The notes: generated by a model not told the origin, from the sequence alone. 22,565 nucleotides of DNA from an uncultured Leptotrichia sp. (GCA_938017765.1 CALIJH010000011.1:1-22565), one strand, 5' to 3'; counted from the stretch's first letter, positions 5,938 through 14,620 are shown. Made by a program: numbers and translations.

Positions 5938-8346
5938 TTGGCAAAAAAACTTGTTATTGTGGAGTCGCCGTCCAAAGCAAAAACAATTGAAAAAATATTG
6001 GGTAAAGGTTATGAAGTTACAGCTTCTTATGGTCATGTCATTGATTTGCCCAAGACAAAAATAGGTATAGATATAGAAAATAATTTTGAGCCTAAATATC
6101 AGGTAATAAAAGGCAAAGGTGAAGTTTTAAAAAAACTTAAGGAAAAATCAAAAAAAGCCGATGTAGTCTATCTTGCTTCTGATCAGGACAGGGAAGGGGA
6201 AGCAATAGCATGGCATATATCCAATTATATAAAAGAACCTAAAAAAACTAAAAGAATAGAATTTAATGAAATAACAAAGACAGCAGTAAATAATGCAATC
6301 AAAAATCCAAGAAATATAAATGAAAATCTTGTAAATGCCCAGCAGGCGAGAAGGCTTTTAGATAGAATAGTGGGATATAAAATAAGTCCGCTGTTATGGA
6401 AAACTATAAATAAAAACGCCAGTGCAGGACGTGTCCAGTCAGTAGCTCTTAAACTTATCTGTGAATTGGAAGATGAAATAAAAAGTTTCGTTCCTCAAAA
6501 ATACTGGGAAGTGAGTGCATTATTGGAAAATGGGATAAATTTAAATCTCGTGGAAATACTTGGAGAAAAAATAGATAAAATTTTTGATGAGAAAATTGTA
6601 AAAAAACTTGAAAAAGAACTAAAAGGAAAGTCATTAACACTGGACAGTATAGAGATAAAGAAAAAAAGTCAAAGACCTCCTTTAGTTTTCAAGACGAGTA
6701 CACTTCAACAGTTGGCATCATCTTATTTGGGTTACGGAGCGACAAAAACTATGAGAATAGCCCAGCAGCTATATGAGGGTCTTTCTATTAACGGTGAAAA
6801 CAAAGGACTTATAACATATATGAGAACGGACTCTACGAGAGTGTCCATGGATGCCATAAATATGGCGAAAGAATATATTACTAATAAATATGGAAAAGAA
6901 TATGTAGGATTTTATGTTACAAAAAATTCAAAGTCAAATGTTCAGGATGCCCATGAGGGGATAAGACCGTCAGATATAAACCTTGACCCTGAAGAAATAA
7001 AGGAATATCTTACAAATGACCAGTATAAATTGTATAAACTCATATGGAACAGATTTCTTGTATCGCAGTTTGCTGCGATGAAATATGAGCAGATGCAGAT
7101 AAATGGTATAAATAAAGATTACAGATTTAGAGGGACTATAAATAAAGTCATATTTGACGGGTATTATAAAATATTCAAAGAAGAAGATGAAATAAAAACT
7201 TCTGATTTTCCTGAATTAAAAGAAGGGGACAGTTATCCGATAGAAAAACTGAATATAGAAGAAGGAATTACAAAACCGCCTACAAGATATTCGGAAGCCA
7301 CTCTTGTAAAAAAACTTGAGTCGGAGGGGATTGGAAGGCCATCCACTTATGCTTCCATAGTCGAAACTCTTAAAACAAGGGAATATGTCGAAGTTATCGA
7401 AAAAAGATTTCATCCGACTTTTTTAGGTTATGAAGTGAAAAATGAATTGGAAAAAAATTTTCAGGATATAATGAATGTAAAATTTACAGCAAATATGGAA
7501 GAAAATTTGGATGAAATTGAAGAAGGAAGTGTAAAATGGGTAGAACTGCTCAGAAAATTTTATAATTCACTGGAAATTCATTTAAAAGAATATGAAAAAG
7601 AAATAGAAAGACTGAAAGACAGAAAAATAGAATCAGATGTCCTATGTTTAAACGGTACGGAACCTATGCTTCTAAAAACCGGAAGATTTGGAAAATATCT
7701 TGTCTGCGAGTCAAATCCCGAAGAAAAGATAACATTGAAAGGGATATCCATAGACCCTGAACAAATTGAAGCGGGAAAAATATTTATAAAAGATGAAGTA
7801 GAAAAACTTCAGGCCGAGAAAAAAGGTATTCCTACAGATTTTTTTACTGAAAATAATAAAAGATATATGATAAAAAAAGGAAGATTTGGAGAATATCTTG
7901 AAAGTGAGGATTATGAAAATGACCAAAAAAGGATGTCTCTGCCTCTGCCTATAAAACAGAAACTAAAAAAAGGTACACTTAATGAAATAAACGGTATATT
8001 GCAGATAAATGATGAGATAACTGCTATCATAAATGAGGATAAAAGAATAATAGAAGAAGCAGGAGTATGTGAAAAGTGCGGACGTCCTTTTGAAATAAAA
8101 ATGGGAAGATTTGGCAAGTTTTTGGCTTGTACAGGTTATCCCGAATGTAAAAATATAAGAGCGATACCGAAATCAAAATCGGCTCCTTCAAAGAAAAAGA
8201 CAACGGCTAAAAAAACGGTCGCTAAAAAAATAGTGGAAAAAGAAACTAAAAAAAGCAGGGAAAAATCAACTGAAACTAAATCGACTAAGAAAAAAACAAC
8301 GACAAAAAAGAAAACAACACGAAAATCAGTTTCAAAAGATAAGTAA
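5938..8346 (+). CDS. topA: DNA topoisomerase I (type IA)
   Basis: Relaxes negative supercoils by a transient 5'-phosphotyrosine link. The 802-residue product starts at TTG 5938 (MAKKLVIVESPSKAKTIEK), with GAGGTG 6 nt upstream; an in-frame GTG at 5929 overlaps that SD and is less likely. The TOPRIM domain has E8 in VESPSKA and the acidic triad D82, D84, E86 in DQDREGE (Gln in place of the usual Pro). The active-site Tyr is Y294 in ITYMRTDSTR. The C-terminus holds one intact four-Cys zinc ribbon (C711, C714, C731, C737) and two earlier copies of the same fold that have lost most or all Cys (around GRFGKYLVCES and GRFGEYLES). It ends in a tail of about 45 residues made mainly of Lys, Thr, Ser and Glu. 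Confidence 0.96.
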   Translation: MAKKLVIVESPSKAKTIEKILGKGYEVTASYGHVIDLPKTKIGIDIENNFEPKYQVIKGKGEVLKKLKEKSKKADVVYLASDQDREGEAIAWHISNYIKEPKKTKRIEFNEITKTAVNNAIKNPRNINENLVNAQQARRLLDRIVGYKISPLLWKTINKNASAGRVQSVALKLICELEDEIKSFVPQKYWEVSALLENGINLNLVEILGEKIDKIFDEKIVKKLEKELKGKSLTLDSIEIKKKSQRPPLVFKTSTLQQLASSYLGYGATKTMRIAQQLYEGLSINGENKGLITYMRTDSTRVSMDAINMAKEYITNKYGKEYVGFYVTKNSKSNVQDAHEGIRPSDINLDPEEIKEYLTNDQYKLYKLIWNRFLVSQFAAMKYEQMQINGINKDYRFRGTINKVIFDGYYKIFKEEDEIKTSDFPELKEGDSYPIEKLNIEEGITKPPTRYSEATLVKKLESEGIGRPSTYASIVETLKTREYVEVIEKRFHPTFLGYEVKNELEKNFQDIMNVKFTANMEENLDEIEEGSVKWVELLRKFYNSLEIHLKEYEKEIERLKDRKIESDVLCLNGTEPMLLKTGRFGKYLVCESNPEEKITLKGISIDPEQIEAGKIFIKDEVEKLQAEKKGIPTDFFTENNKRYMIKKGRFGEYLESEDYENDQKRMSLPLPIKQKLKKGTLNEINGILQINDEITAIINEDKRIIEEAGVCEKCGRPFEIKMGRFGKFLACTGYPECKNIRAIPKSKSAPSKKKTTAKKTVAKKIVEKETKKSREKSTETKSTKKKTTTKKKTTRKSVSKDK

Positions 8347-8358
8347 TGGAGTATCTGT

Positions 8359-9321
8359 ATGGAAGATTTAAAAAATTATAATGAAAAGGATAATCTGAAA
8401 GCGTATATAGATAAATTTCTTTATTACGAAGAAGTAGTTATAGGAAAAAGCTACAACACAATAAAAAGTTATAAAAAAGATATAATGCAGTTTATAGATT
8501 ACCTCAATGAATATGAGGAAATAAAAGATTTTGAAGAAGTAGAGACAATGACTTTCAGGTCTTTTATAGCATATCTGAATTCGGGAGATAAAGAAAATAG
8601 CAAAAATAACATTCAAAAATCAGTATCTAAACGAAGTATAAACAGAAAAATCTCGGCATTAAGAACATTTTTTAAATATCTTCAGGAAAAAAAAATAGTG
8701 AAAACCAATAAAGTGGCGTATATAACGATGCCCAAGTTTGAAAAAGAACTGCCTAATGTTCTGAATAAAGAAGATATAAACAAATTAAGAGATGCGGTAA
8801 ATACTGAAAAAATAACCGGTATAAGAGACCGACTTATAATTGAGCTTTTATATTCGAGTGGAATAAGGGCAAGCGAGCTTATAGACTTAAATGAATATAT
8901 GGTAAATATCGAAGAGCGTGAAATAAGAGTTATAGGAAAAGGAAATAAGGAGAGAATTACATTTTTCAGTGAAAATACTAAAAAATGGCTCGAAAAATAT
9001 ATAGAAGAAAAAAAGAGAAAATATTCCAATTACACTAAAGATACTATATTTACAAATAGCAGAGGAGAAAAGCTTACCACAAGATCATTGAGAAGATTGA
9101 TAGCCGATTATGCTAAAAAAGCAGGTCTACAGAAAGAAGTAACTCCTCATGTGTTCAGACATACTTTTGCAACAGAGTTACTGAATAACGGCGTAGATAT
9201 AAGATATTTGCAGGAATTATTAGGACATAGCAGTATTTCTACAACGCAGGTATATACTCATGTAAGTAAAGCATTTTTAAAAGATGTGTATATGAATACT
9301 CATCCGCTGGCAAAAGAGTAA
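8359..9321 (+). CDS. Xer-type tyrosine recombinase (XerC/XerD family)
   Basis: A 320-residue site-specific recombinase, probably for chromosome dimer resolution at dif. It has an N-terminal SAM-like core-binding domain (about 12-125; SYNTIKSYKKDIMQFIDYL) and a catalytic domain with the full set of active residues: R170 (SSGIRASEL), K194 (GKGNKER), H264 and R267 (HVFRHTFATELL), H290 (LGHSS) and nucleophile Y299 (VYTH). It is slightly longer than the usual 295-300 residues, with extra residues at the N-terminus and a charged insert near 80-95. It follows topA by 12 nt, with GGAG 7 nt before the ATG. Synteny with dprA-topA favours XerC, as in Bacillus, but XerC and XerD cannot be separated from sequence alone. 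Confidence 0.9.
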   Translation: MEDLKNYNEKDNLKAYIDKFLYYEEVVIGKSYNTIKSYKKDIMQFIDYLNEYEEIKDFEEVETMTFRSFIAYLNSGDKENSKNNIQKSVSKRSINRKISALRTFFKYLQEKKIVKTNKVAYITMPKFEKELPNVLNKEDINKLRDAVNTEKITGIRDRLIIELLYSSGIRASELIDLNEYMVNIEEREIRVIGKGNKERITFFSENTKKWLEKYIEEKKRKYSNYTKDTIFTNSRGEKLTTRSLRRLIADYAKKAGLQKEVTPHVFRHTFATELLNNGVDIRYLQELLGHSSISTTQVYTHVSKAFLKDVYMNTHPLAKE

Positions 9322-9344
9322 ATAAAATAAAGACGGAGGAAAAA

Positions 9345-10469
9345 TTGATTTTTAAAAAATGTGCAGGCTGCGGTATAGAATTGCAGTTTGAAGATAAAAA
9401 TAGGGAAGGATATGTTCCTGAGGAAAAATTTATGACAGAAGAAAATTTACTTTGTCAGAGATGTTATAAAATAAAAAACTACGGTCAAAATATAGGAAAT
9501 AATCTGAAAAAAGAAGATTACTCGAAAGAAGTTTCAGATAGCATAAAAAAAGCTGATATAATACTTCCTATATTCGATATTATCGATTTTGAAGGGTCAT
9601 TTACTCAAGAAATACTTGATTATTTGAGAGATTACAGGTCAATAATACTTATAAACAAGATAGATTTGCTGCCCGAATTTATACATCCTGCGGAAATAGC
9701 GGACTGGGTAAAGGAAAGACTAATCGAAGAAGATATAGTCCCTGACGATATCGGTTTTCTAAGTGCAAAAAGTAAATATGGAGTAAACGGGATTATAAGA
9801 AAAATCAAAAATCTTTTCCCTGATAAAAAGGTAAAAGCGGTTATAATGGGAGCTTCCAATGTGGGAAAATCTTCGGTAATAAATCTTTTACTTGGAAAAG
9901 ACAGGATAACTACATCCAAATATTCGGGAACAACTTTAAAAGCCATCAGTAATAAGATACCGAAAACAGACATCACAATAACTGATACACCGGGATTAAT
10001 CCCCGAAGGCAGAATTTCCGATTTGATAAGTGTAGAAACAGGATTAAAATTAGTACCGTCAGGAGAAATTTCAAGAAAAACTTTTAAACCCGAAGAAAAT
10101 AAAGTTTTTATGTTTGACGTTTTTTGCAGATTTAAAATATTGAAAAACAGGAATACAAATGAAGAAAATTATAAACCTATATTTTCGGTGTATTCCTCTA
10201 AAAATGTAAAGTTTCATATTACTAAGGAAGAAAGAATAGAGGAACTGTTAAACGGAGATTTTTTTGAATTAGTCCAAGGAAAAGAAAAAGATAAATATTT
10301 ACAGAATAAATTTATAACCCATATTGTAGAAATTCAGGAAAATGAAGATTTAGCAATAGCGGGTCTGGGTTGGGTTAATGTAAAAAGAGGTCCTCTAAAA
10401 ATAGAACTCACGGTTCCGGAATACGCTAAAGTGATCGTAAGACCTGCCATATTTAAAGGCAGAAAATAA
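9345..10469 (+). CDS. yqeH: circularly permuted ribosome-biogenesis GTPase YqeH
   Basis: YqeH GTPases take part in assembly of the 30S subunit. The 374-residue product opens with a treble-clef zinc finger (C6, C9, C37, C40). The GTPase motifs come in permuted order: G4 NKID at 104-107, G5 SAK at 140-142, G1 GASNVGKSS at 169-177, G2 SGTT at 194-197 and G3 DTPG at 214-217. A C-terminal domain of about 150 residues follows. The start is a TTG with GGAGG 6 nt upstream, 23 nt after the recombinase gene, so it probably belongs to the dprA-topA-xer transcription unit. Confidence 0.94.
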   Translation: MIFKKCAGCGIELQFEDKNREGYVPEEKFMTEENLLCQRCYKIKNYGQNIGNNLKKEDYSKEVSDSIKKADIILPIFDIIDFEGSFTQEILDYLRDYRSIILINKIDLLPEFIHPAEIADWVKERLIEEDIVPDDIGFLSAKSKYGVNGIIRKIKNLFPDKKVKAVIMGASNVGKSSVINLLLGKDRITTSKYSGTTLKAISNKIPKTDITITDTPGLIPEGRISDLISVETGLKLVPSGEISRKTFKPEENKVFMFDVFCRFKILKNRNTNEENYKPIFSVYSSKNVKFHITKEERIEELLNGDFFELVQGKEKDKYLQNKFITHIVEIQENEDLAIAGLGWVNVKRGPLKIELTVPEYAKVIVRPAIFKGRK

Positions 10470-10505
10470 TAAAAGATCGAAAATAACAGGTATTGGAGTA
10501 TTGAT

Positions 10506-10943
10506 ATGGCAATAAATGATTATTATACAGGAATAAACAGAAAAAAAATAAGAAAACTGATAGGAAAGACGATAATTTTTATAATAGTCCTTATTTTTGC
10601 ATTTTTTCTTGCAACGTATCTTTTTTCCAAGAGAGTGGAGAAGATAATAAAAGCAGACTTGCAGATAGAAACTTTGAGATTGGAAAATGCGGTTAAGGAA
10701 TTTAAAGCAAAAACAGGCTCGTATCCTGATATAAGCGGAAAAGAAAATAATTTGAAAGAAATAAAAAGCCCCGACGGGAGATATACTTTTGATTTATTTT
10801 ACGGAACAGAAAAGATATATGAAATTCCTGACAATATGAGAAAAGGAACTGTAAGATCAAATGCTGTAACGGCTCAACAGGATAATAAAGGCGGCTGGTT
10901 TTATGACAGGACTACAGGAAAAGTAAAGCCGAACATTGATTAG
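10506..10943 (+). CDS. small membrane-anchored protein resembling a pseudopilin
   Basis: A 145-residue protein with a short basic N-terminus, one hydrophobic segment (about 22-43, IIFIIVLIFAFFLATYLF) and a polar remainder that should lie outside the membrane. After the membrane segment comes a long amphipathic helix (ETLRLENAVKEFKAKTGSYPD), and the C-terminus ends GGWFYDRTTGKVKPN. This layout and the TGSYPD and GGWFYD...TGKVKPN phrases recall type IV pilin or type II secretion pseudopilins. There is no clear prepilin peptidase site (Gly followed by Phe and Glu at +5), so the assignment is tentative. The SD is TTGGAG, 6 nt before the ATG. It lies 36 nt after yqeH and before a WalJ-like hydrolase. 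Confidence 0.7.
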   Translation: MAINDYYTGINRKKIRKLIGKTIIFIIVLIFAFFLATYLFSKRVEKIIKADLQIETLRLENAVKEFKAKTGSYPDISGKENNLKEIKSPDGRYTFDLFYGTEKIYEIPDNMRKGTVRSNAVTAQQDNKGGWFYDRTTGKVKPNID

Positions 10944-11037
10944 CTATATTTTGATGTGTTCCGAGTTTCCGTTCAGTTATTCGGGATAGAAAACAGGGGG
11001 AATAAAAAAATCATAGAAATTGGAGAAAAAAGTACAG

Positions 11038-11811
11038 ATGAAGTTTTCGGTATTAGGAAGTGGAAGCAGCGGAAATTCGAGTTATATAGAAATGGGAAAT
11101 AAAAAATTTCTCATAGATGCAGGATTTAGCGGGAAAAAAATAATGGAAAAATTAAATAATATTGAAAGAAAAATAGAAGACATAGACGGAATTTTTGTAA
11201 CTCATGAGCATTCGGACCATATTCAGGGATTGGGAGTTTTGTCAAGAAAATTTGATATTCCTATTTATCTTCATGAAATAACATATGGTATAATAAGAGA
11301 AAAAATAGGAAAAGTGGAGCCGAAAAACGTAAAATTTATCAATGAAGAAAAAATAACGATAGAAGATTGCGTAATAAACAGCTTTGAAGTAATGCATGAC
11401 GCTGAAAAATGTTTAGGATTTACTTTTGAGTATGAGGATAAGAAACTCGCCTATGCCAGTGATGTGGGATGTACTAACAATATAATAAAGGAAAATTTTA
11501 AAAACAGTGATGTAATCGTAGTTGAAAGTAATTATGATTATAATATGTTGATGACAGGACCTTATCACTGGGAGTTGAAAAACAGAGTCAAAGGCAGAAA
11601 TGGCCATTTATCCAATGCGGAGGCTTCAAAATTAATATCCCAAGTTATGTCGGATAAATTGAAAAAGATTTATTTAATGCATATAAGTAAAGATAACAAT
11701 ACGCCCGAATTAGCTTATAATTCTCTCTATGAAATACTCGAAAGGGAGAATAAAAGTCATTTGGAAATAGAAATTGTTACTGAAAAAGAAACTGTAATAT
11801 ACAAAGTATGA
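11038..11811 (+). CDS. metallo-beta-lactamase-fold hydrolase, YycJ/WalJ type
   Basis: A 257-residue cytosolic metal-dependent hydrolase. The N-terminus KFSVLGSGSSGNSSYIE is typical of the YycJ/WalJ group, members of which act as 5' exonucleases or accompany WalKR in Firmicutes. The metal motif THEHSDH is at about 55-61, followed by MHDAEKCLGF and ASDVGCT, and a late His in YLMHISKDNNTPE. The ATG at 11038 is preferred because it gives the family N-terminus; an in-frame TTG at 11020 lacks a close SD. The SD for the ATG (GGAG, 12 nt upstream) is rather far. No walK or walR gene is in view, so the nuclease role is inferred from the family only. Confidence 0.85.
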   Translation: MKFSVLGSGSSGNSSYIEMGNKKFLIDAGFSGKKIMEKLNNIERKIEDIDGIFVTHEHSDHIQGLGVLSRKFDIPIYLHEITYGIIREKIGKVEPKNVKFINEEKITIEDCVINSFEVMHDAEKCLGFTFEYEDKKLAYASDVGCTNNIIKENFKNSDVIVVESNYDYNMLMTGPYHWELKNRVKGRNGHLSNAEASKLISQVMSDKLKKIYLMHISKDNNTPELAYNSLYEILERENKSHLEIEIVTEKETVIYKV

Positions 11812-11837
11812 AATATATGATAAAGTCAAAATATACT

Positions 11838-11876
11838 CAATCTAATTAAACAATCTGATTAAACAATCTGATTAAA
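11838..11876. repeat. three tandem 13-bp repeats upstream of ychF
   Basis: CAATCTAATTAAA (11838-11850), CAATCTGATTAAA (11851-11863) and CAATCTGATTAAA (11864-11876) follow each other without gaps; copy 1 differs at one base. Copies 2 and 3 contain AATC-T-GATT, a short inverted repeat, so each could be a half-turn-spaced binding site. They end 71 nt before the ychF ATG. Confidence 0.85.
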
Positions 11877-11947
11877 TATGTTATAAAATTTTGAATGAAA
11901 AATAATGGAAAATGTCGAAAAATAATAAAAAATGGAAAGGAATAAAA

Positions 11948-13051
11948 ATGATAGGAATAGGAATAGTAGGACTGCCTAACGTAGGAAAATCAACGCTGTT
12001 TAATGCAATCACAAAAACACAGAATGCTGAAGCTGCAAATTATCCTTTTGCGACTATTGAGCCGAACATCGGACTTGTAAGCGTACCTGATATCAGGTTG
12101 AAAGAATTGGAAGAGATTATAAATCCTCAAAGAACGGTAGGAGCAACTGTAGAATTTGTAGATATTGCAGGACTTGTAAAAGGAGCATCTAAAGGAGAAG
12201 GTCTGGGAAATCAGTTCCTATCCAATATAAGAAATACGGCTGCCATATGTCAAGTTGTCAGATGTTTTGATGACGACAATATTATACACATTGAAGGAAG
12301 TGTCGACCCTATAAGAGATATAGAAACGATAAACGGAGAATTAATCTTCGCGGATATAGATACTGTGGAAAGAGCATTACAGAAAAATTCAAAATTAGCC
12401 AGAGGAGGAAATGCTGAAGGAAAAGAGCTTGTTGCGGTTCTTGAAAAATGTAAAACTCATTTGGAAGATTTTAAATTACTGAAAACACTAAAACTAACTC
12501 AGAGAGAAAATGAGCTTATCAGAGTTTATCAGTTTTTGACAGCAAAACCTATGATGTTTGCTGCGAATATTTCGGAGGATGACCTGTCCAAAGGAAATGA
12601 AAACGACTATATAAAAAAAGTCAAAGAATATGCCGCAACTCATGATAGTGAAGTAGTAACATTTTCAGCCAAAGTGGAAGCTGAACTCATAGAAATAGAA
12701 GACGAAGAAGAAAGACAGATGTTTGTTGAGGAACTCGGAATAAGTGAGCCAAGTTTAAATAGGCTCATAAGAGGAGGATTTAAACTTCTGGGTCTTATAA
12801 CTTATTTTACTGCCGGAGAAAAAGAAGTCAGAGCATGGACAATCAGAAAAGGAACAAATGCCCAGAAAGCAGCAGGAGAAATACATACTGATATTGAAAA
12901 AGGATTTATAAGGGCAGAAGTAGTTGCTTATGATAAATTTATCGAATATAAAGGCTGGCAAGGCTCCAAAGAAAAAGGAGTTATGCGTCTTGAAGGAAAA
13001 GAATATATTGTTAATGACGGAGATGTAATGTTCTTCAGATTTAACGTGTAA
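11948..13051 (+). CDS. ychF: redox-responsive P-loop ATPase/GTPase YchF (OLA1 family)
   Basis: YchF binds ribosomes and hydrolyses ATP in preference to GTP. The 367-residue length is normal. The N-terminus MIGIGIVGLPNVGKSTLFN has the P-loop at 8-15, followed by NYPFATIEPN (switch I), VDIAGLVKGASKGEGLGNQFL (G3 and switch II, with a hydrophobic residue where other GTPases have the catalytic Gln), and ANISEDD near the unusual G4. The C-terminal TGS domain starts near LLGLITYFTAGEKEVRAWTI and ends YIVNDGDVMFFRFNV. The ATG at 11948 has GGAAAGGA 6-7 nt upstream; the longer frame from 11912 adds 12 Lys/Asn-rich residues unlike the family. A strong terminator follows. Confidence 0.97.
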   Translation: MIGIGIVGLPNVGKSTLFNAITKTQNAEAANYPFATIEPNIGLVSVPDIRLKELEEIINPQRTVGATVEFVDIAGLVKGASKGEGLGNQFLSNIRNTAAICQVVRCFDDDNIIHIEGSVDPIRDIETINGELIFADIDTVERALQKNSKLARGGNAEGKELVAVLEKCKTHLEDFKLLKTLKLTQRENELIRVYQFLTAKPMMFAANISEDDLSKGNENDYIKKVKEYAATHDSEVVTFSAKVEAELIEIEDEEERQMFVEELGISEPSLNRLIRGGFKLLGLITYFTAGEKEVRAWTIRKGTNAQKAAGEIHTDIEKGFIRAEVVAYDKFIEYKGWQGSKEKGVMRLEGKEYIVNDGDVMFFRFNV

Positions 13052-13057
13052 AAATTT

Positions 13058-13090
13058 AAACTTGATAATAGAAATATTATCAGGTTTTTT
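13058..13090 (+). terminator. intrinsic terminator after ychF
   Basis: AAACTTGATAATA (13058-13070) pairs with TATTATCAGGTTT (13075-13087) over a GAAA tetraloop: 13 bp with a single G-U pair, running into TTTTTT (13085-13090). It starts 6 nt after the ychF stop, the cleanest terminator in the window. Confidence 0.9.
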
Positions 13091-13123
13091 AATAAATTAT
13101 CTATAAGGAGAAAAAAAGCAAAT

Positions 13124-13978
13124 ATGGGAAATTTTATAAAACTTTTAGATTGGAAAACTATATACAGTTTTTTTGAAACAAATATACTGAAAATAATATT
13201 TGCATTTGCAGTGTTTAAAATAGCGGGAATGCTTAAAAAATATGTGGACAACGCTATTAAGATTTTACTTGAAAAATCTAAAATGGATAAGAGTGTCGCA
13301 TCATTTCTGAGGTCTTCTTTTTCGGTGTTATATTATATAATCTTAAGTTACCTCCTTATAGGTTTTTTAGGAATAAATCTGACATCAATTACAACATTTT
13401 TAGGTGCCACAGGGATAGTTTTAGGGTTTGCTTTCAAGGAAACTTTGGGAAATTTCTGTGGAGGTCTGATTATACTTACTTTTAAACCTTTTAAAGTGGG
13501 TCATCTTATAGAATATGGCAAATATATAGGAGAAGTTAAGTCTGTCGAGCTGATTTATACGAAAATCAAGACGCCTCAAAATGAGCAGGTCATTATTCCC
13601 AATGGAATGATAACAAACAGTGAAATAAGAAATATCACTAAGGAAAAAGTTCGTAGATTAGATTTAAATGTAGGAGTTTCTTACGATAGCAATATTCTGA
13701 AAGTGAAAGAAGTATTGAATGAAATTGTACAGGAAGAAATCGGAGGAGAAGAAAAATTAGTGCTGAGGTCTCCCGAGCCTACTATAGGAGTATTAAAATT
13801 AGCCGAGTCTGCTGTGGTATTCTGTGTATATGTCTATACAAAGAGTGAAAATTATTTTAAGCTTAATTTGAAACTGAATGAATTAATAAAAATAAAATTT
13901 GATGAAAATAATATTGAAATACCTTATCCGCAAATGGATGTGCATATTTCAGGGAAAGGGGAACAGAATGGAAATTAA
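13124..13978 (+). CDS. mscS: small-conductance mechanosensitive channel MscS
   Basis: A heptameric inner-membrane channel that opens under membrane tension during osmotic downshock. The 284 residues are close to the 286 of E. coli MscS. There are three hydrophobic segments (about 16-36, 62-84 and 88-112). The pore helix is the Gly/Ala-rich stretch ATGIVLGFAFKETLGNFCGG. The beta domain follows (FKVGHLIEYGKYIGEVKSVEL, VIIPNGMITNSEIRN) and the conserved C-terminal IPYPQMDVH. The SD TAAGGAG is 13 nt from the ATG, a long spacing. The last 11 nt overlap the next gene, so the two are probably cotranslated. Confidence 0.94.
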   Translation: MGNFIKLLDWKTIYSFFETNILKIIFAFAVFKIAGMLKKYVDNAIKILLEKSKMDKSVASFLRSSFSVLYYIILSYLLIGFLGINLTSITTFLGATGIVLGFAFKETLGNFCGGLIILTFKPFKVGHLIEYGKYIGEVKSVELIYTKIKTPQNEQVIIPNGMITNSEIRNITKEKVRRLDLNVGVSYDSNILKVKEVLNEIVQEEIGGEEKLVLRSPEPTIGVLKLAESAVVFCVYVYTKSENYFKLNLKLNELIKIKFDENNIEIPYPQMDVHISGKGEQNGN

Positions 13979-14579
13979 ATTATTTACAAATTATGACACT
14001 CAGGGGAACAGTTATGTAGTGGAAAAAGGGAAAGACTGCTATATAGTGGATCCCGGAGGAAGGAATATGTCTCCCGTAATTGATTATATTAAGGAAAAAG
14101 ATTTAAATCTTGTAGCTATTCTGCTTACTCACGGACATTTTGACCATATAATAGGAACTCCCGAAATTCTTGAATATAAAGATGTTCCTGTATATATAAG
14201 TGAAAAAGGTTATGATTTTTTATATGATCCTAATTTATCATTGTCAACATGGATCAGAATGGATTTTAGGCTGTCCAAAGATGTAAAGGTAATAAAAATG
14301 AAAGAGGGAGATGAAGTATTTGGATTTAAAATAATAGAAATACCTGGTCATACTCATGGGGATATATGTTTTTATGATGAGCAGGAAAAAATAATGATTT
14401 CAGGGGATATAATCTTTAAAGGAGGCAGTTACGGAAGAACAGATGTACCTACAGGAAACTATGAGGATTTAAAAAAATCTATAGCAAAACTTATGAAAAT
14501 GGACGGAGATATTAGAGTTTATCCCGGACATGGAAGCTATACTTATATAAAAGATGAAAGAAAATATCACAATTATTAA
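13968..14579 (+). CDS. metallo-beta-lactamase-fold hydrolase, glyoxalase II-like
   Basis: A 203-residue cytosolic two-metal hydrolase. The ligands are visible: H55, H57, D59 and H60 in THGHFDH, H128 in GHTHGD, D147 in SGD and H188 in PGHG. This is the short hydroxyacylglutathione-hydrolase-like (YcbL-type) form, without the C-terminal substrate domain of true glyoxalase II, so the natural thioester is unknown. The ATG at 13968 is chosen because GGGGAAC (SD) lies 6-8 nt upstream and it gives the family N-terminus; the longer frame from 13899 would lie mostly inside mscS. It overlaps mscS by 11 nt in another frame, so translational coupling is likely. Confidence 0.9.
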   Translation: MEIKLFTNYDTQGNSYVVEKGKDCYIVDPGGRNMSPVIDYIKEKDLNLVAILLTHGHFDHIIGTPEILEYKDVPVYISEKGYDFLYDPNLSLSTWIRMDFRLSKDVKVIKMKEGDEVFGFKIIEIPGHTHGDICFYDEQEKIMISGDIIFKGGSYGRTDVPTGNYEDLKKSIAKLMKMDGDIRVYPGHGSYTYIKDERKYHNY

Positions 14580-14620
14580 TAATTAATACGATTACTTTGA
14601 ATATTAAAAATAATGAAAAA

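Noticed and set aside
8368..8616. Minus-strand open frame opposite the recombinase gene
   Set aside because: It is rich in Phe, Ile and Tyr, as expected from the complement of an AT-rich gene, and has no motif. The other long antisense frames, for example 18771-18965 + and 19696-20004 + opposite the PBP, have the same explanation.
11912..11947. N-terminal extension of ychF
   Set aside because: The ATG at 11948 has a good SD and gives the normal MIGIGIVGLPNVGKS start; the extension is Lys/Asn-rich and unlike the family.
13899..13967. Longer start for the glyoxalase-II-like gene inside mscS
   Set aside because: The extra residues are an out-of-frame reading of the mscS C-terminus; the ATG at 13968 has a good SD.
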